NCBI GenBank assembly: GCA_934047225.1
Contig: CAKOHE010000086.1
Location: 248,001 to 312,000, forward strand
DNA from: Ypsolopha sequella
Taxonomy: Eukaryota > Arthropoda > Insecta > Lepidoptera > Ypsolophidae
DNA length: 64,000 nucleotides
Direction of reading: 5' to 3'
Part shown: piece by piece, positions 19,641 to 31,088 of the stretch
Layout: every line of letters begins with the position of its first letter
Position numbering within the stretch: position 1 is the stretch's first letter
Made by a program: the position numbers and the translations under genes
The notes under the pieces: model-generated
The model's database searches: none
What the model saw: only the letters and a program-made list of their open reading frames with translations
Told to the model about the DNA's origin: nothing

Positions 19641-20379
19641 AGTACTTGCAATCTACAAGCGCACGGCGCCTTTAGTTGTGTGGGGGACCAATCTGTTTAC
19701 GCGTCAATGTAGGCGTGACAGTGACCGTGCGTACGGTTAGCAAACAAAAATTAATTCATTGAAGTTGTGGATATTTCCAATTTTTTAATTTTAAGGTCTT
19801 CTTTATATTTATGAGGATTGGTCAAGTTAAATAAAAGTCAACACTTTTAAAGTTATATATATATATATATATATATAATTAATTACAGGTAGAAATTAAA
19901 GAAAATAAACCTAAACATATCTTTACACAACATAAAAAGATCTGTCAATTAATATGATTAATCCTGAAAATAATAAATAACTATTTTTAATTGATAGTTT
20001 TTTAACATTTGTTTTAAAAAAATTTTGACACGATATCTTTTCTCGAGAAAATTTTTTAAATATCAAACGCGATCCACAAACCGGACTTTATCGAACTAGA
20101 AAATTACCTTTAATAAGTTTTAAAATGAATAAAAAATCTTACCTCGCTATGAATTACTTTGCGTTTTCCTTCACCCGTGTGATTTGACATGCTGATGGTA
20201 CTTCATGCACATTAGCAGCGTGAAAACACTATGCACAAGTGACTCGAACGATGGCTCGCTCGCTACTGACCGCTCCGTCGGGTACACACAATAACGCAAT
20301 TATGTATTTACGTTTACAACTACAAATAATGATCACGTGCGCTCGTAGATTGTAGAAACTGTATTAAACATATACATAC
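19641..20379. other. Intron/intergenic stretch
   Basis: No gene seen. It holds a (TA)n microsatellite at 19854-19877 and otherwise AT-rich unique-looking sequence. Confidence 0.5.
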
Positions 20380-20538
20380 CTTTGGCGCTATTTGTTTGAA
20401 ATCATCCAAAGCTCTTGATGGACTGGATATAGGATCCATAGTTGCCAAATGGTCATCTGGTCTTTTTATTGCATAGGGATGATCATTTTTCAATACACTC
20501 AAAACCGCTGCTGCTGCATTGTCTTTGTCAGGAACGTG
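20380..20538 (-). CDS. Long (53-codon) ancestral-type exon of the THAP gene
   Basis: An exactly 159-bp, phase-0 exon with acceptor ATGTTTTCAG and donor CAAAG|GTATGTATATG. It encodes 53 residues starting HVPDKDNAAAAVL and ending SSPSRALDDFKQIAPK. The last 20 or so residues correspond to the array exon; the first half is unique to this copy. It follows the THAP exon at 20813-20984 with matching phase, so I place it in the same minus-strand gene. The peptide is low in hydrophobic residues and resembles a linker after a THAP domain. Confidence 0.65.
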
Positions 20539-20606
20539 CTGAAAACATTTTTTTTTCAATTGGGAGTTCCTTAGATTACAAAGTTAAGTCCTGAAAGTTA
20601 ATGTAA

Positions 20607-20750
20607 GGTTGCGTTCCTAAATGCCTGGATAAATATAAAATTTAACTGTCAACCATTCCACAACCAAAAGAGTGAAAACATAAAAAAAAATGTAAAATTC
20701 ACTTTGAAAGTTTAAATTTTACTTTTATCCAGGCGTTTAGGAATGCTACC
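20607..20750. mobile_element. 144-bp MITE in the THAP gene intron
   Basis: Inverted ends GGTTGCGTTCCTAAATGCC and GGTAGCATTCCTAAACGCC (complement of the right end), with about 37 bp of terminal repeat including CTGGATAAA. Confidence 0.65.
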
Positions 20751-20812
20751 TAAATGTTATTTTAGATGTCAAAATGTTGATATTATTTATTTTGCAGTTA
20801 CACCTAACTTAC

Positions 20813-20984
20813 TTCTTTCTCTGGAACAGCATATCTAAACAGGTTTTTTGTTGCTATGGAACTAAATGCTGTTTCTTTGAAATGTCTATCACATAACATT
20901 TTGTGTGATGAATAAAGCTTAGCTTGAAATGTTTGCGATGACCATGCATCTTCAGGAAAGCAATACTTTGCCCATAATTCACAA
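20813..20984 (-). CDS. THAP zinc-finger exon (second half of domain)
   Basis: A 172-bp exon with acceptor TTATTTCCAG and donor GAA|GTAAGT. It reads CELWAKYCF, a conserved-looking W, then MLCDRHFKETAF, which supplies the C-x2-H half of the C2CH zinc site, and ends with LFRYAVPE, matching the AVP box that closes THAP domains. THAP domains are about 80-90-residue DNA-binding modules of animal transcription factors and P-element transposases. The first-half exon with the CxxxxC pair is not visible between here and 22960 and may lie beyond the repeats. It could be a host THAP gene or an old domesticated P transposase. Confidence 0.7.
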
Positions 20985-22009
20985 CTGGAAATAAATATAG
21001 GTGAAATATAAAAATATGTGTAAATATATGAATGAATGTTATGGGTTAGGGTGTAGATAATGGGGCACTATGGTATTAGGGTGCAAGTAAAAGGGTGCAG
21101 AGAAAAAGGCCACGTTGTTGGGAGGCTTGCAAAATACTTGAAAAACTCTCGTAGGCTCCATAATAAAGTAAACTTACCGAATCGTATTTGTTGTACCCAA
21201 GGAAATCGGTACAATTTCAATCCGGGATCGGTGGCCAGTGTATGTACGCCCGCACTATGAACATTTTCTTTTTTCTTCTTTCATCTTGATTAAATTGTTG
21301 AAAACTTTAAAGAACTCAAATTGAAAGAAAAACTTTTTGAAAATAATCGTTTCTTCTTCGTATAGTATTTCTTTTTTTTTTGTTTTCAACAGCGCTGGAA
21401 ACCAGTCCTTCGGGGCCAAAAGACACAAAAATATATTATATTAATATATATTATATTATAATTGGCATAAAATATTATGGCTCGTCTCTTATAAGAGTAT
21501 ATGTACAAAGGTACCTTCAATTTTTTTTCCAGAATAGGTCTTGTTATTGTCATTAAACTCACGAAATTTCAGTTACCGGAAATCAATAGTTTTCCCAAAA
21601 AAAAATGTTCAAGTTTCGTAAAATAACCTCAAAAATTGTCTTAATGTGCAATTTTAATTGATTTTATGACTTGATTTTTTTTTTGGTTTTGTTTCGAAAC
21701 TGCTGTGAGTCACGCATTAAAATTGACGTAGGTAATTAAATATTTTTTTGTTGTATTTCGCTAAAAATTGGCTCAAAGGACTAGTATAAAACCAATGCAG
21801 GCATTTTGTTTTCTTTGTGATTTCATTCAAAGCAAAGTTTATAAAGTTTATGCATGTCTTTTATTTAGCTTACCAAAAATAATAGGTTGCCTTTTTGTTG
21901 TATTGGTGCTGATTAGTGATTTAATAGAAAAAAATAGGTCGAATCGAGGTCGAATCTGTTGCAAAACCGAATCAGAGCACCTGACTCCATGCAAAAAATA
22001 GGTTGAATA
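20985..22009. other. AT-rich stretch with repeat fragments
   Basis: No supported gene. It contains a short (TATA) run near 21430-21475, a fragment matching TACCGGAAATCAATAGTTTT of the 17-kb repeat (near 21575), and a short direct repeat AAACCGAATCAGAGCACC at about 21965 and 22018. Confidence 0.5.
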
Positions 22010-22840
22010 TGTTCCAAAACCGAATCAGAGCACCCCGAATCTATGCAGTCTTGTGGTTACTACCCCTAGAGTGTATATAAAAAGCCGTAGGCGTGGAGGA
22101 AGGGCAGCCCTCGCCTGCCCAAGCTGCGAAGGTGAGCATGGGTGACTGTGCTTTGTTACACAAGGGCGAAGGGGCTGCACTTTCCGCAACGCCGAAGCAA
22201 TGGGGTCTACTTTTATAAAGGCCACCAATTGGCGCCACCTGGCACGTAAGGTATATGTCAAAGGTTTGTTAGGTTAGATTTACATAGAAGTTCGATTTTT
22301 TGTTTTGCTTATCCATATAATATTATATATTTTTTTCTTTCTTAAATGCGAATAAACAATGCCGCAATGATGTGCAGTTCGTTATGTTCGAAAACATGTT
22401 GTTTTAGCCCCTCTTTTCTTTAGCTCTAATCTTAATTCATTTACTTTCATTGCACCGTACGTACCTTGAATAATAAACCTGAAACTATGAATTTATCTCG
22501 ACTAATACACAAATAACTAATAAAAAGCCATAGCTTTCGCCGTTTCGCGGGCATACCTGTCGCCTCAGTGGCGCCACCTGACGTCTATAGTAGCCCTCAT
22601 AAGAAACTAGTTTCATTACCCCCCCTCCCACTATACGTATACTTAATATTCGAGTTATTTCATCCTACCTAAAATAACCTAGAATTTTTTTATTTTGAAA
22701 AAAAATTATAAAAAAAAAAACTATTGATTTCCGGTACCCCCCCCCCCTTGGGGGGATGAATTATACCCCCCTTCCTCCCAAAACATATACATAGGTACAT
22801 GTACTTCATATATGTATAAGAGTCCTTCCAATATTATTAT
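22010..22840 (-). repeat. GC-rich repeat, inverted copy
   Basis: Reverse-oriented copy of 17126-17685, from CCGAATCAGAGCACCCCGAA through GAGTGTATATAAAAAGCCGT, the GCACTTTCCGCAACGCCGAA block, and the C-runs near 22736-22775 to AAGAGTCCTTCC. It is longer than the forward copy because it has about 400 bp extra at 22200-22610. Confidence 0.75.
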
Positions 22841-23895
22841 TAAAATTAAAATGAGTATATAATGTAAAAAATGTGGGGATCATTCTGGTCTGCCCCCGCC
22901 ACCTGATTGGTTGATAGCTTTGTCGCCTCTAGTTCTTGGACAGTTGACTAAAGTAGGGCCCTCAGAATAAGGAATACAAATAGAAGCCTGGCTAAAATAA
23001 TACGCGGAGAAAGACACCTATCCTTGATTTTCTTACGACATTCTAGTGCGTTAGAGAGAGATGGATATGTATTAGTTTTTTCTTACTTAGGTAGGTTGTC
23101 ACTAGTTTTTTGCTTTGCTAGTGATGTAACAATGTCGATTTTTGACTACGATAAATAAACCAAATCGAAATGAACCACGACCAATCTGCTTACCACACAT
23201 CATATCGTATCAAAGTGTGAAAAAAAAGAGAATGCAGGAGGCACCGACCTTTCTGGTGACATCCTCTTGCTTTGGAAGGAGGCCAAGAGAATTAATAGCA
23301 AAGTGGTCTCTGTCTACCCCAGTGGGACACATGTTATATTGTGTAAATAAGGAATTAATGAAAGGATATCTTACGTTTAGCATAATATTTTTTATTAAGT
23401 ACAAATTACTATATCGTAGGCAGGTAGGTACATAAGTTAAGTCCAAAATTGTGCTTGTTTCTAGAACCAAAAATGCTGTATCTTGTATCAGAGATACAAC
23501 CGTAAACTATTTAAAAGGATACTTTTTAAGTCACCTCTTAACTCAATCAAATAGATGTTCGTTGATGTCACGTCTTTGTTCAATCAAGGAGGAAGAAATG
23601 AATGGCAACAATAGAAATCATAATAATCATAGACTTATAGGATTCGTAATAATAATATTATGTCAATGATGAGCGATGACAGCGCAATTAATACAGAGGT
23701 AATTTCAATTTTTTATTATTTCTATTAAATAAACATCAACTTATCTTGAATAATAACTAATAACAAATAATGAACGATTAACATACCTAATAACCTGTAA
23801 TAAGAAATCAAATTATGCGCAGTTCAAGTTAATAAGCATTCCCAAAATTCATTTCACGATAGAACTACCCTGTCAAAGTACTTTTATTGTCAACC

Positions 23896-24051
23896 ACTAA
23901 GTATGAAAATATCTTGATCTGCGGAATTTCTTCGTGAAGTCGATCACGGAAGTAACGTGCAAGTTCTGAACTGGCCTTTCAGAACGATTTGCGAACATAG
24001 AAGTATGCACTTTTCTACACCACAGACATCCATAGGTACTGGTTCTGTTGC
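23896..24051 (-). pseudogene. P copy A, third exon
   Basis: Begins after an acceptor TTTCAATTTTAG and stays open for 51 codons to a TAG (CLWCRK...SVIDFTKKF). It is about as long as the copy B exon and keeps its frame, but the upstream exon is broken. Confidence 0.55.
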
Positions 24052-24154
24052 CTAAAATTGAAAAATTATCGAGTTAATATACTATAGTATAGTACAAGCA
24101 CGTACCTACAAACAAGATTGATAATGCAATTATACATAATTATTTAAAGGTTAC

Positions 24155-24354
24155 CAATGTGTCTGTATCTAGTAAATATAACGTCGGTAGAGCATCTGCT
24201 TTTAACCGTCTCCATTTTAAATTTTCGTTTGGTCCAAAAGAATCCGGCGTAAAGTGTTTCGAACAAATAAGTATGACTGCTTTTTTTAATTGCCCAATTT
24301 GGTCTAATTATTCGTCTAAGCCATTCACTTTTTAATTCTTCCCTTTTTGGAAGT
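24155..24354 (-). pseudogene. P copy A, second THAP exon (frameshifted)
   Basis: Corresponds to 37156-37340 in copy B but carries about 15 extra bases, including a 4-base insertion right before the CSKHF zinc-ligand segment, which shifts the frame and destroys the C-x2-H motif. Confidence 0.75.
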
Positions 24355-24669
24355 CTGTAACAAAAAAACATAGCGATATTTATTCGGCATTATTTTTCTT
24401 TTAACTCGCGCTGCAATTAATCTGCGGTATTATCCTTTATGCACGGCTGCCGCGGGAACCAATGTTCGATAGTTTGCCACACAGACTTCAGTACATACAT
24501 CACTATGCGAAAAAACATAACCTCTAATAGTCGGCAGAAAATCCATATAAAACAGAAAATATCGGTGTAGAATTGAACACGAGTATGATTTACAAGAACT
24601 ACTATTATTGTTACTGAGTTTTAGGTATGATCCTGCAACTTATTAACATAAAAACTACCAGAACTTTAC

Positions 24670-24746
24670 CGATGAAATGATATTGCTTCATTGTTGTTTT
24701 CTTTTCTTCCTGTATGCGATTTACAGCCTTCAATCGCACAAGACAT
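24670..24746 (-). pseudogene. P copy A, first THAP exon
   Basis: Starts MSCAIEGCKSHTGRK with the first zinc-ligand pair (C-x4-C) and ends at a donor GTAAAG. It is intact on its own, but the protein it starts is frameshifted in exon 2. Confidence 0.75.
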
Positions 24747-25173
24747 TTTATTACAATGTTAAAAAAACAATCAACACAAACAATAATAAATCACACTTTC
24801 ACGAATTTTGAGAGGAAGAGCACCAAAATATTTAATTTCTCTCGGTGAAGCTGTAAACTTTCGCAAAATGCATTAGACATTTCGATGCCACCAAATTAAG
24901 ATGTGATGCACGCAACGAACGATATTACGACACAACGATACAATGATGATTAATTTTAATATTAAGATTAAATAATTTTAAGATTAAATTTACTGTATTT
25001 ATATTTATAGGTTTTATGATATAATATTTTTATGTTAGTTACTTAATTTTAATTTAGAAAAGTCTATGATGAGACATATTTAATTTGATGGTATTATAAT
25101 TATCCAAATTACATCCGTCTGACATTTGTTTGGTTCAATCCACAGAGCATGGTTCAATCTAGTGACACACCAG

Positions 25174-25855
25174 CCCTGCGGTCCGTAATAGAATTACATA
25201 GATAAAAGCTATGAATGAATTAAAGTGTGAGCGATGACTGGTCCGTAATTTGTGAGCTAGCAAACGATGTGAAAGATAGCTTATGATTCGGACCGCATTA
25301 AAAAAGATACATCTTAACCATAACCTCTTATCACAGAATACAATACGATTATTTGATTTTATTACGTCAAAGTGCCGTGATTCGTGATGGAACAAGAAGA
25401 GTTTGTAGCACTGTTCTTTAACGTAGACTCAGATAGCGACGAAAAAATATATATACATATAAATTCTTCCTTTTCGACGAAAAGTTCCACACGACTTTTT
25501 ATTTGTTTCTCTCATGGCCGAATAAAACATATACTATGGTTTGTCTGATCTGAACTGCTGAAATAATGGAGCGAAAACAATTTTTGACATTCCATTCCGT
25601 TCAACGCTCACATCGCCTCACCTCCCCCGCGTTCCGAAATAGAATTATTTCGCTAAAATCGATCACGAAAGTATGAAGTGAACGGCTTATGATCCATTGT
25701 AATTCTATTTCGGACCGCAGGGCTCCGTCGCATGAGCCATGAAAGTCATACGAATGAATGAACGCATTTGCTTCACTCATGGATTATTAGCCATTCACCT
25801 CATTCATTCGTAATCGATTTAAAGCGAAATAATTCTATTTCGGAACGCGGGGCAG
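25174..25855. mobile_element. Composite MITE inserted in P copy A
   Basis: Outer ends CCCTGCGGTCCGTAATAG (left) and the complement of CTATTTCGGAACGCGGGG (right). A smaller copy of the same family sits inside at about 25626-25722. It interrupts the segment that is contiguous in copy B at 36470-36490. Related to the 98-bp element at 33282. Confidence 0.65.
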
Positions 25856-25996
25856 GAAAAAATATAAAGTAAGTGCGGTCCGTCGTTTCATTCACTCGTA
25901 CACAGGAGTAATTTACGTTAGATGAGCACAATGGCTAATGCCCAGTTCTTATTTTAGCCAGGCTTCTATTTGTATTCCTTATTCTGAGGTAGGGCC

Positions 25997-27043
25997 ACTG
26001 AGTGATGGCACTTATGACAGCTGCATTTAGTGATGCGGTACATTTCAAATTTCGGTTAAAAATAAAAATCAAGTGTGAGTTTACCCAACATTAGACACGT
26101 CATTCAACATTCAACATAATGATACAAAAGGAAAATGTGCAAAAACCAGTGGCGTAGCTATCGGAGGGCTATGCGGTGTAGTGCCCCAGGGCCCCCAAGA
26201 GATGTTTAAATATCTAAATCGAAAAAAGTATTTTACTATCATTTATTTTCGTTTAGTTTAACTTCGTCATTGTTTTGTTTTTAATTAAATATTATTGCGT
26301 AACTTGGCGACCTCAAACACGACCTATAGAAAATTAGAAACTTTTTTAAAAAAAAATCTTTGTTTCTATACAAATTCTTATTCAAATTCAAATTCAAATA
26401 GTTTAATGTGCAAAGCAGGTATAGATATATACACTTTTTACACGTCAAATTTAATCTAACAAAGAAAATATATGTAATAAAATAATAAATGTACATGAAC
26501 TAAATTAAAGGTTTATTTAATTTATGTAGCAATATATTTACGATTAAAATGATAGGTAAAATATATATTATACAAGGTAAAATCCAATCAGCTGCCCGAA
26601 CCCATACCGGAGACCCGGCCAGGGACCAGGAACAAGGTTCAATGATCACCAACCGAGCCCCCAGCACGAATCCAGGCGGCCGACCAAATCCCATCCTATA
26701 TACTACATACTAATAGGTTACATATATAAATACATGCCTACCTCCGCCCATTCGATTAGTCTTGCTAAGAAGAAGGGCAAGAAACTTAGCAAGATCATGT
26801 CTTTTTTCCAACATAAAAATTATACTATACAATATATGACTTATATCTACTTTAACCAAGGGATAAGAAAATACAAGACAGCAGGAATTCAGGTTAATGA
26901 AAAAAAGAAAAACATATATATCTTTGTCTACCTGTCTCATATAGTCCTTTTCCTTTTACAGTCTGTAATCAATTAATGTTTACACCTTAGAGGAATCATA
27001 AGTTAAGAAATTATACTATTTAATTAAATTATAACCTATCACC
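25997..27043. other. Repeat-remnant region without a supported gene
   Basis: Contains a repeat end near 26145-26205 (AGTGGCGTAGCTAT to GCCCCAGGGCCCCC). A minus-strand LINE tail of the (TTTGAA)n type lies near 26377-26402, followed by TAGTTTAATGTGCAAAGCAGG. A GC-richer patch of unknown origin is at 26580-26695. Open frames in this stretch are short and unconvincing. Confidence 0.5.
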
Positions 27044-27180
27044 TTAACACCATGCTTCACCATCATCCAAATATTCATTTAGTTTATAATATGCCTTTTT
27101 CAATAGGCCCTGCTTAATATACAGTTTAAACTTATTCTCTGACAAAGTAAGGACCTCCTTTGGACATATTGGTTGCACAA
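27044..27180 (-). pseudogene. LINE C-terminal fragment (Jockey-like)
   Basis: The frame ends in KKAYYKLNEYLDDGEAWC and a stop, the typical C-terminus of insect Jockey-like LINE polyproteins. It compares with DKAYYSVNEFLNDK at 59 kb. Only the last 45 or so codons remain. Confidence 0.6.
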
Positions 27181-28530
27181 TAAAGCAACATTCAAATCGA
27201 AAAATAATAACCGAAACAAGTAGTGCATCACTATCAACAATGAAGTATTACATTTTTTAATTCACACTTGCTTATAAATAATTACGATACTTCGGCGCCA
27301 TATCCCTCTATAATTCGGATAGATTAAAATATGTTAAGGTATGTTAATTCGAAAACCATTTCGAGATTTAGGTTTAATAAGCCGTATTTTAGAACTTTTG
27401 TTCTGAAAAACCTCATGATGATGAATATTTTTACGAAAAAGCTTGCAACTTTCATTTGACCTTCGTGTGACGTCACTTGACTGAAGGCTGTATAGAAATG
27501 TGTCGCTTGCCATCAAGTTAAAAAATATTACTGTCAGAGTCACAGAACAGAACATGAAGTCCATGTCTGGGTAACAGTATAAATATAACTGAACGCAGTA
27601 AGTGTTGCTGTCTTGTTACGAAATCTTAGATTGATCGGTTAATTTTATTTGTTATGAAGTAATGCATTATTAAAATAAATATAATTTTTGATGACAACAA
27701 TTTCTGTGATGGATTAATATTGACAATCATACATGAGATATACCAAATATAATTATGTATGTATGTATGAATTGTTGTGTGTTTGTCCGACCATAACTCG
27801 AGTATCGTTGATCGGAACGTCATGAAATTTGAATTTTTAAGTTCGAGCCAAATCGGTCAAGATCGAATCGCGAGTTCATAGTTCGGGGCGAACTACTAGT
27901 TTATTTGCCTTTTAAAATTTAATAATAATAATAATAGTTCATTTATTTCGGCCACCATAAAGCCATATAACACACACAGTATCTACACAGTATCTTAATA
28001 ACCGAGATGGTAGGGCGTTAAATTTCAGCCAAATTTACGTCACGTGATTAATAGGCACCTCTTGTGACTGACAAAGTACAGTTTAGGGTTTTTTTTTGCA
28101 GACGTTGGTAACACTCAACATAGTTTCGTTGTTGTTTGATTTTTCATTGCCAGATGTAGCAATATATTACTCTGTGGATGACAGTTTTTTTTTTTACAAG
28201 CAAGGCAAAAATCCGCATTCAGTATCAGGCCTAAAAGGAGTCATGTGACGTAACATCCGGAAATTCTTTAAAAAATCATAAATAAATAATGACTGATTTA
28301 AATACCATAATATTGAAAACTATGATCTAAAAGCGCGTAAATTCTCTAAAAAAAAATTTAAAAAAAAACTTTTTTTAATTAAGCTACGCGAATTTGTGGC
28401 GCCATCACTCAGTGGCTCTACTGTAGGGCCGGACGCGCGCGTCACTGACGTGTACTAAATGCTCAAATGGATCGTGCGCTTGCTTTGACAAGAATATATG
28501 CAACGTTGCCAGCTCGCTAACGGTCACTGG
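27181..28530. other. Non-coding stretch with LINE tail
   Basis: A minus-strand LINE 3' tail with (ATT)n lies at 27921-27938, preceded on the minus strand by AATAAATGAACT. A patch near 27780-27900 (GTCCGACCATAACTCG and neighbours) looks like a common dispersed repeat. I see no gene. Confidence 0.5.
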
Positions 28531-29269
28531 GATTTCGTAGCACGATGCCTACTTTCGCGCTTAGTTGACTTTTCAGTATTTTCAAGTAATCGGTAGCACA
28601 ATGCCAACATTTTGAAACCACCGTACATTAGATCGCACTATGCCTACTTTTTTATTTTTATCGCAATTACATCGCAGTTTGCAAACTTTATGAAAAATCA
28701 ATTCCGACGATAGCATTATGTCTATTTTAGTACAGTTGCGTTCAAAATCTCTGAGTTCAAAATACATTTTGCTATGAGTAAAAAATTTGCGTAAGTACTA
28801 AATAGTTTATATATTTTTTCTCGGTTCTATTGTTTATCATAAACAATAACTAACTACAGAAATAGATACGTCAGTCATCATAACATTTAATCGTAATGTC
28901 ACTAAATAAAAATTGGCTAAAAATAACTTAATTAATTATGGGTTTCATCAGATTTATTCGAAATAGTAATGTGGTCTTTATCAAAAATACCAAGGTACGA
29001 GTACGTATTTATAATTTTCTAATTGATTACATTAAAACAATGTCCCGTTGTATTAAGAAAAAGGTTCACAGCAGGAATGCAAAACCAACCGTTACAAGTT
29101 GTCTGCAAAGGTTCTGATAACGAAGGTGATGAATGAAATAGGAGAAAAAATTTGGGATGTGCAAGAAATGAAAGAGTTGTGTCAGGATCGTAGTAGCAAA
29201 TGGAAATCTGTAGTCCCTTTTTAAACAATGTCGAAGTCATAATTATTTTATACTAACAGGGTTCCTGGT

Positions 29270-29440
29270 CTTTGTAGCGTAACGGATACAGCTATACATG
29301 GCTATACCCACCAAAAAATAAACCAAAATCAATCTACTATTTGGCGTTGTTCAATGAGGCAGTGTTCAGGATCTCTTACATGGCTGGACGCGGATGAAAC
29401 AGTCACAAGAGAGAGAATGATCATACCTGTCATGTCAACC
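29270..29440 (+). pseudogene. FLYWCH-like zinc finger remnant of the MULE protein
   Basis: A broken frame includes IWRCSMRQC and then, one frame over, HTCHVN. These supply the W-C...C...CxH pattern of FLYWCH fingers that precede many insect MULE transposases. At least one frameshift separates it from the transposase frame. Confidence 0.5.
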
Positions 29441-29444
29441 TGAT

Positions 29445-30579
29445 TTGTCTGCATTTGTATTGGGGAAAATTAAGGCGGAATTGAAGCAAGCCGTGTGTGA
29501 CGATCTGGATCCTATCCCCCAAATTTATGAAAGAGTAATGACAAAATACAAAGAAAAACATGAATATGACGAAATTTTGCCCACTTATAACTCCGTAAAA
29601 GATTCGCTTTACAGAGCCAGAAAAATGTACTTAAATGTACATGCAACCGTTTTTAACAGATTACAAGATGTGGTCCTCAGCGAAAACTTGACGAAAGATT
29701 TCCATATATTTGAAGATGGTTTATCAGACAAAATTATAGTATTTTGCAGTATGGAGGCCCGAGAAACGATAAAAAATGTCAAACATTTTCAGGTTGATGG
29801 TACGTACAAGAGCGCTCCTCCGCAATTTAAACAGCTATATACAATCCACGGATTGACCGGGAGTCACATTACACCGTTAGTTTTCTGTCTTCTGCCTAAC
29901 AAAGAACAGTATATTTATGAAAGGCTGTTTGCAAAGATCAGAGAATGTGTACCGCTTATGCAACCACAAATATTCCAAACGGATTTCGAACTCGCTGCAA
30001 TGAATGCTGCTCAAATTATATTTCCAACAGCAACCATAAAGGGTTGCTTCTTTCATTACGCACAGGCTATTCACAAGAAGGCTAAAAAATTGCAGTTGCA
30101 TGATAAGAAAACTTTAGCTCTGTTCGTAGCACTAGCACACTTACCTGCAAATTTCATACCAGAAGGTTTCCTCAACATACAGTTCGAGATTCAGTCAAAT
30201 GTTGAGGGATGGGATGAATTTATGAATTATTTCATACAACAATGGATGAATCCTAATATTATTCATGCTATTAGCTGTTTATTAGCTGTTAGCCAATCGC
30301 ACCATAAACTCAGTTGAGGGATGGCATTCGCGACTAAATAAAATAATAAAAAAGAAGGAGCCGAACTTGTTCCCATTTATCGGAGCCATACGAAACGAAA
30401 GTATTAAATATGACCATGACGTTCGCAGAGTTTTACTCCATTTCCCAATTACGAAAAAGAATTTGAAAAAAGAAAAAATCACCAACGAAAGGGTTAAAAA
30501 AATTGTTTCAGATTTTATGGATGGACAAATAGAAATGACCGATTGCTTATGTAGATTGAGTAAAGTTCGTTATTTTTAA
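29445..30579 (+). pseudogene. MULE transposase, frameshifted
   Basis: The first frame (to 30317) contains the MULE core: HFQVDGTYKSAP supplies the first D, QTDFELAAMNA the second, and CFFHYAQAIHKK the conserved C/H region. The third catalytic acidic residue falls in SVEGWHSRLN, which is in a different frame from about 30290 onward and continues to 30579. The shift coincides with an 11-bp direct duplication (ATTAGCTGTTT then ATTAGCTGTT, near 30269-30290). The product would lack its final catalytic residue. The 29445 start is a TTG and only marks where the frame opens. Confidence 0.8.
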
Positions 30580-31088
30580 TAATTTAACGTACCTACAGGT
30601 ATCGCGGAAAAAGGTGTTCGTAATTCATAGTAGTAAAAACATCCTCTTTAGTTTCTTGCATGTAAAGCAAGTTGTAATTATTCGAAGTAGTTTTATTTTG
30701 TTTACTCGCACTAAGCATCGATACACCTATCGCAAGTAGCTATTTTAATATATGTATTTTAATTGATTAAATTTCATTTTTTGACTTTATACCCGCATAA
30801 TAAAAATATAACCATTAAACTTAATAATACGACACACCAAAAGTAAAATAAATTCTGTGTTGACTGTACAAATTGTAGACCACTTACATATTAAAAGCAC
30901 TGACAATGACCAAAGTAGGCATACTGCGATTGGAATACATTATGACGAAAAATTCTTGTCTATATGCAATTTTAGGCATAGTGCGATCTAATGTATGGTG
31001 GTTTCAAAATGTTGGCATTGTGCTACCGATTACTTGAAAATACTGAAAAGTTAACTAAGCGCGAAAGTAGGCATCGTGCTACGAAATC

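Larger units (their letters stand above)
22961..25988 (-). mobile_element. P-superfamily DNA transposon, copy A (non-autonomous)
   Basis: Termini are inverted copies of CTCAGAATAAGGAATACAAA continuing to about 37 bp, flanked by a perfect 8-bp target duplication GTAGGGCC (22953-22960 and 25989-25996). The THAP-coding exons run on the minus strand. An 8-bp duplication plus a THAP DNA-binding domain is the signature of P elements. It carries a composite MITE insert at 25174-25855 absent from copy B. No catalytic transposase region is recognisable. Confidence 0.85.
28531..31088 (+). mobile_element. MULE (Mutator-like) DNA transposon with ~116-bp TIRs
   Basis: The left end (28531-28646) and right end (30973-31088) are near-perfect inverted repeats starting GATTTCGTAGCACGATGCC. 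Within each end the motif GTAGGCATNNTGC occurs several times. The interior encodes a plus-strand MULE transposase. The expected 9-bp target duplication is not visible, perhaps through decay. Confidence 0.85.

Noticed and set aside
23142..23470. Frames on both strands conserved between P copies A and B
   Set aside because: Conservation is at DNA level and open on both strands; no family recognised, so not called as a gene.
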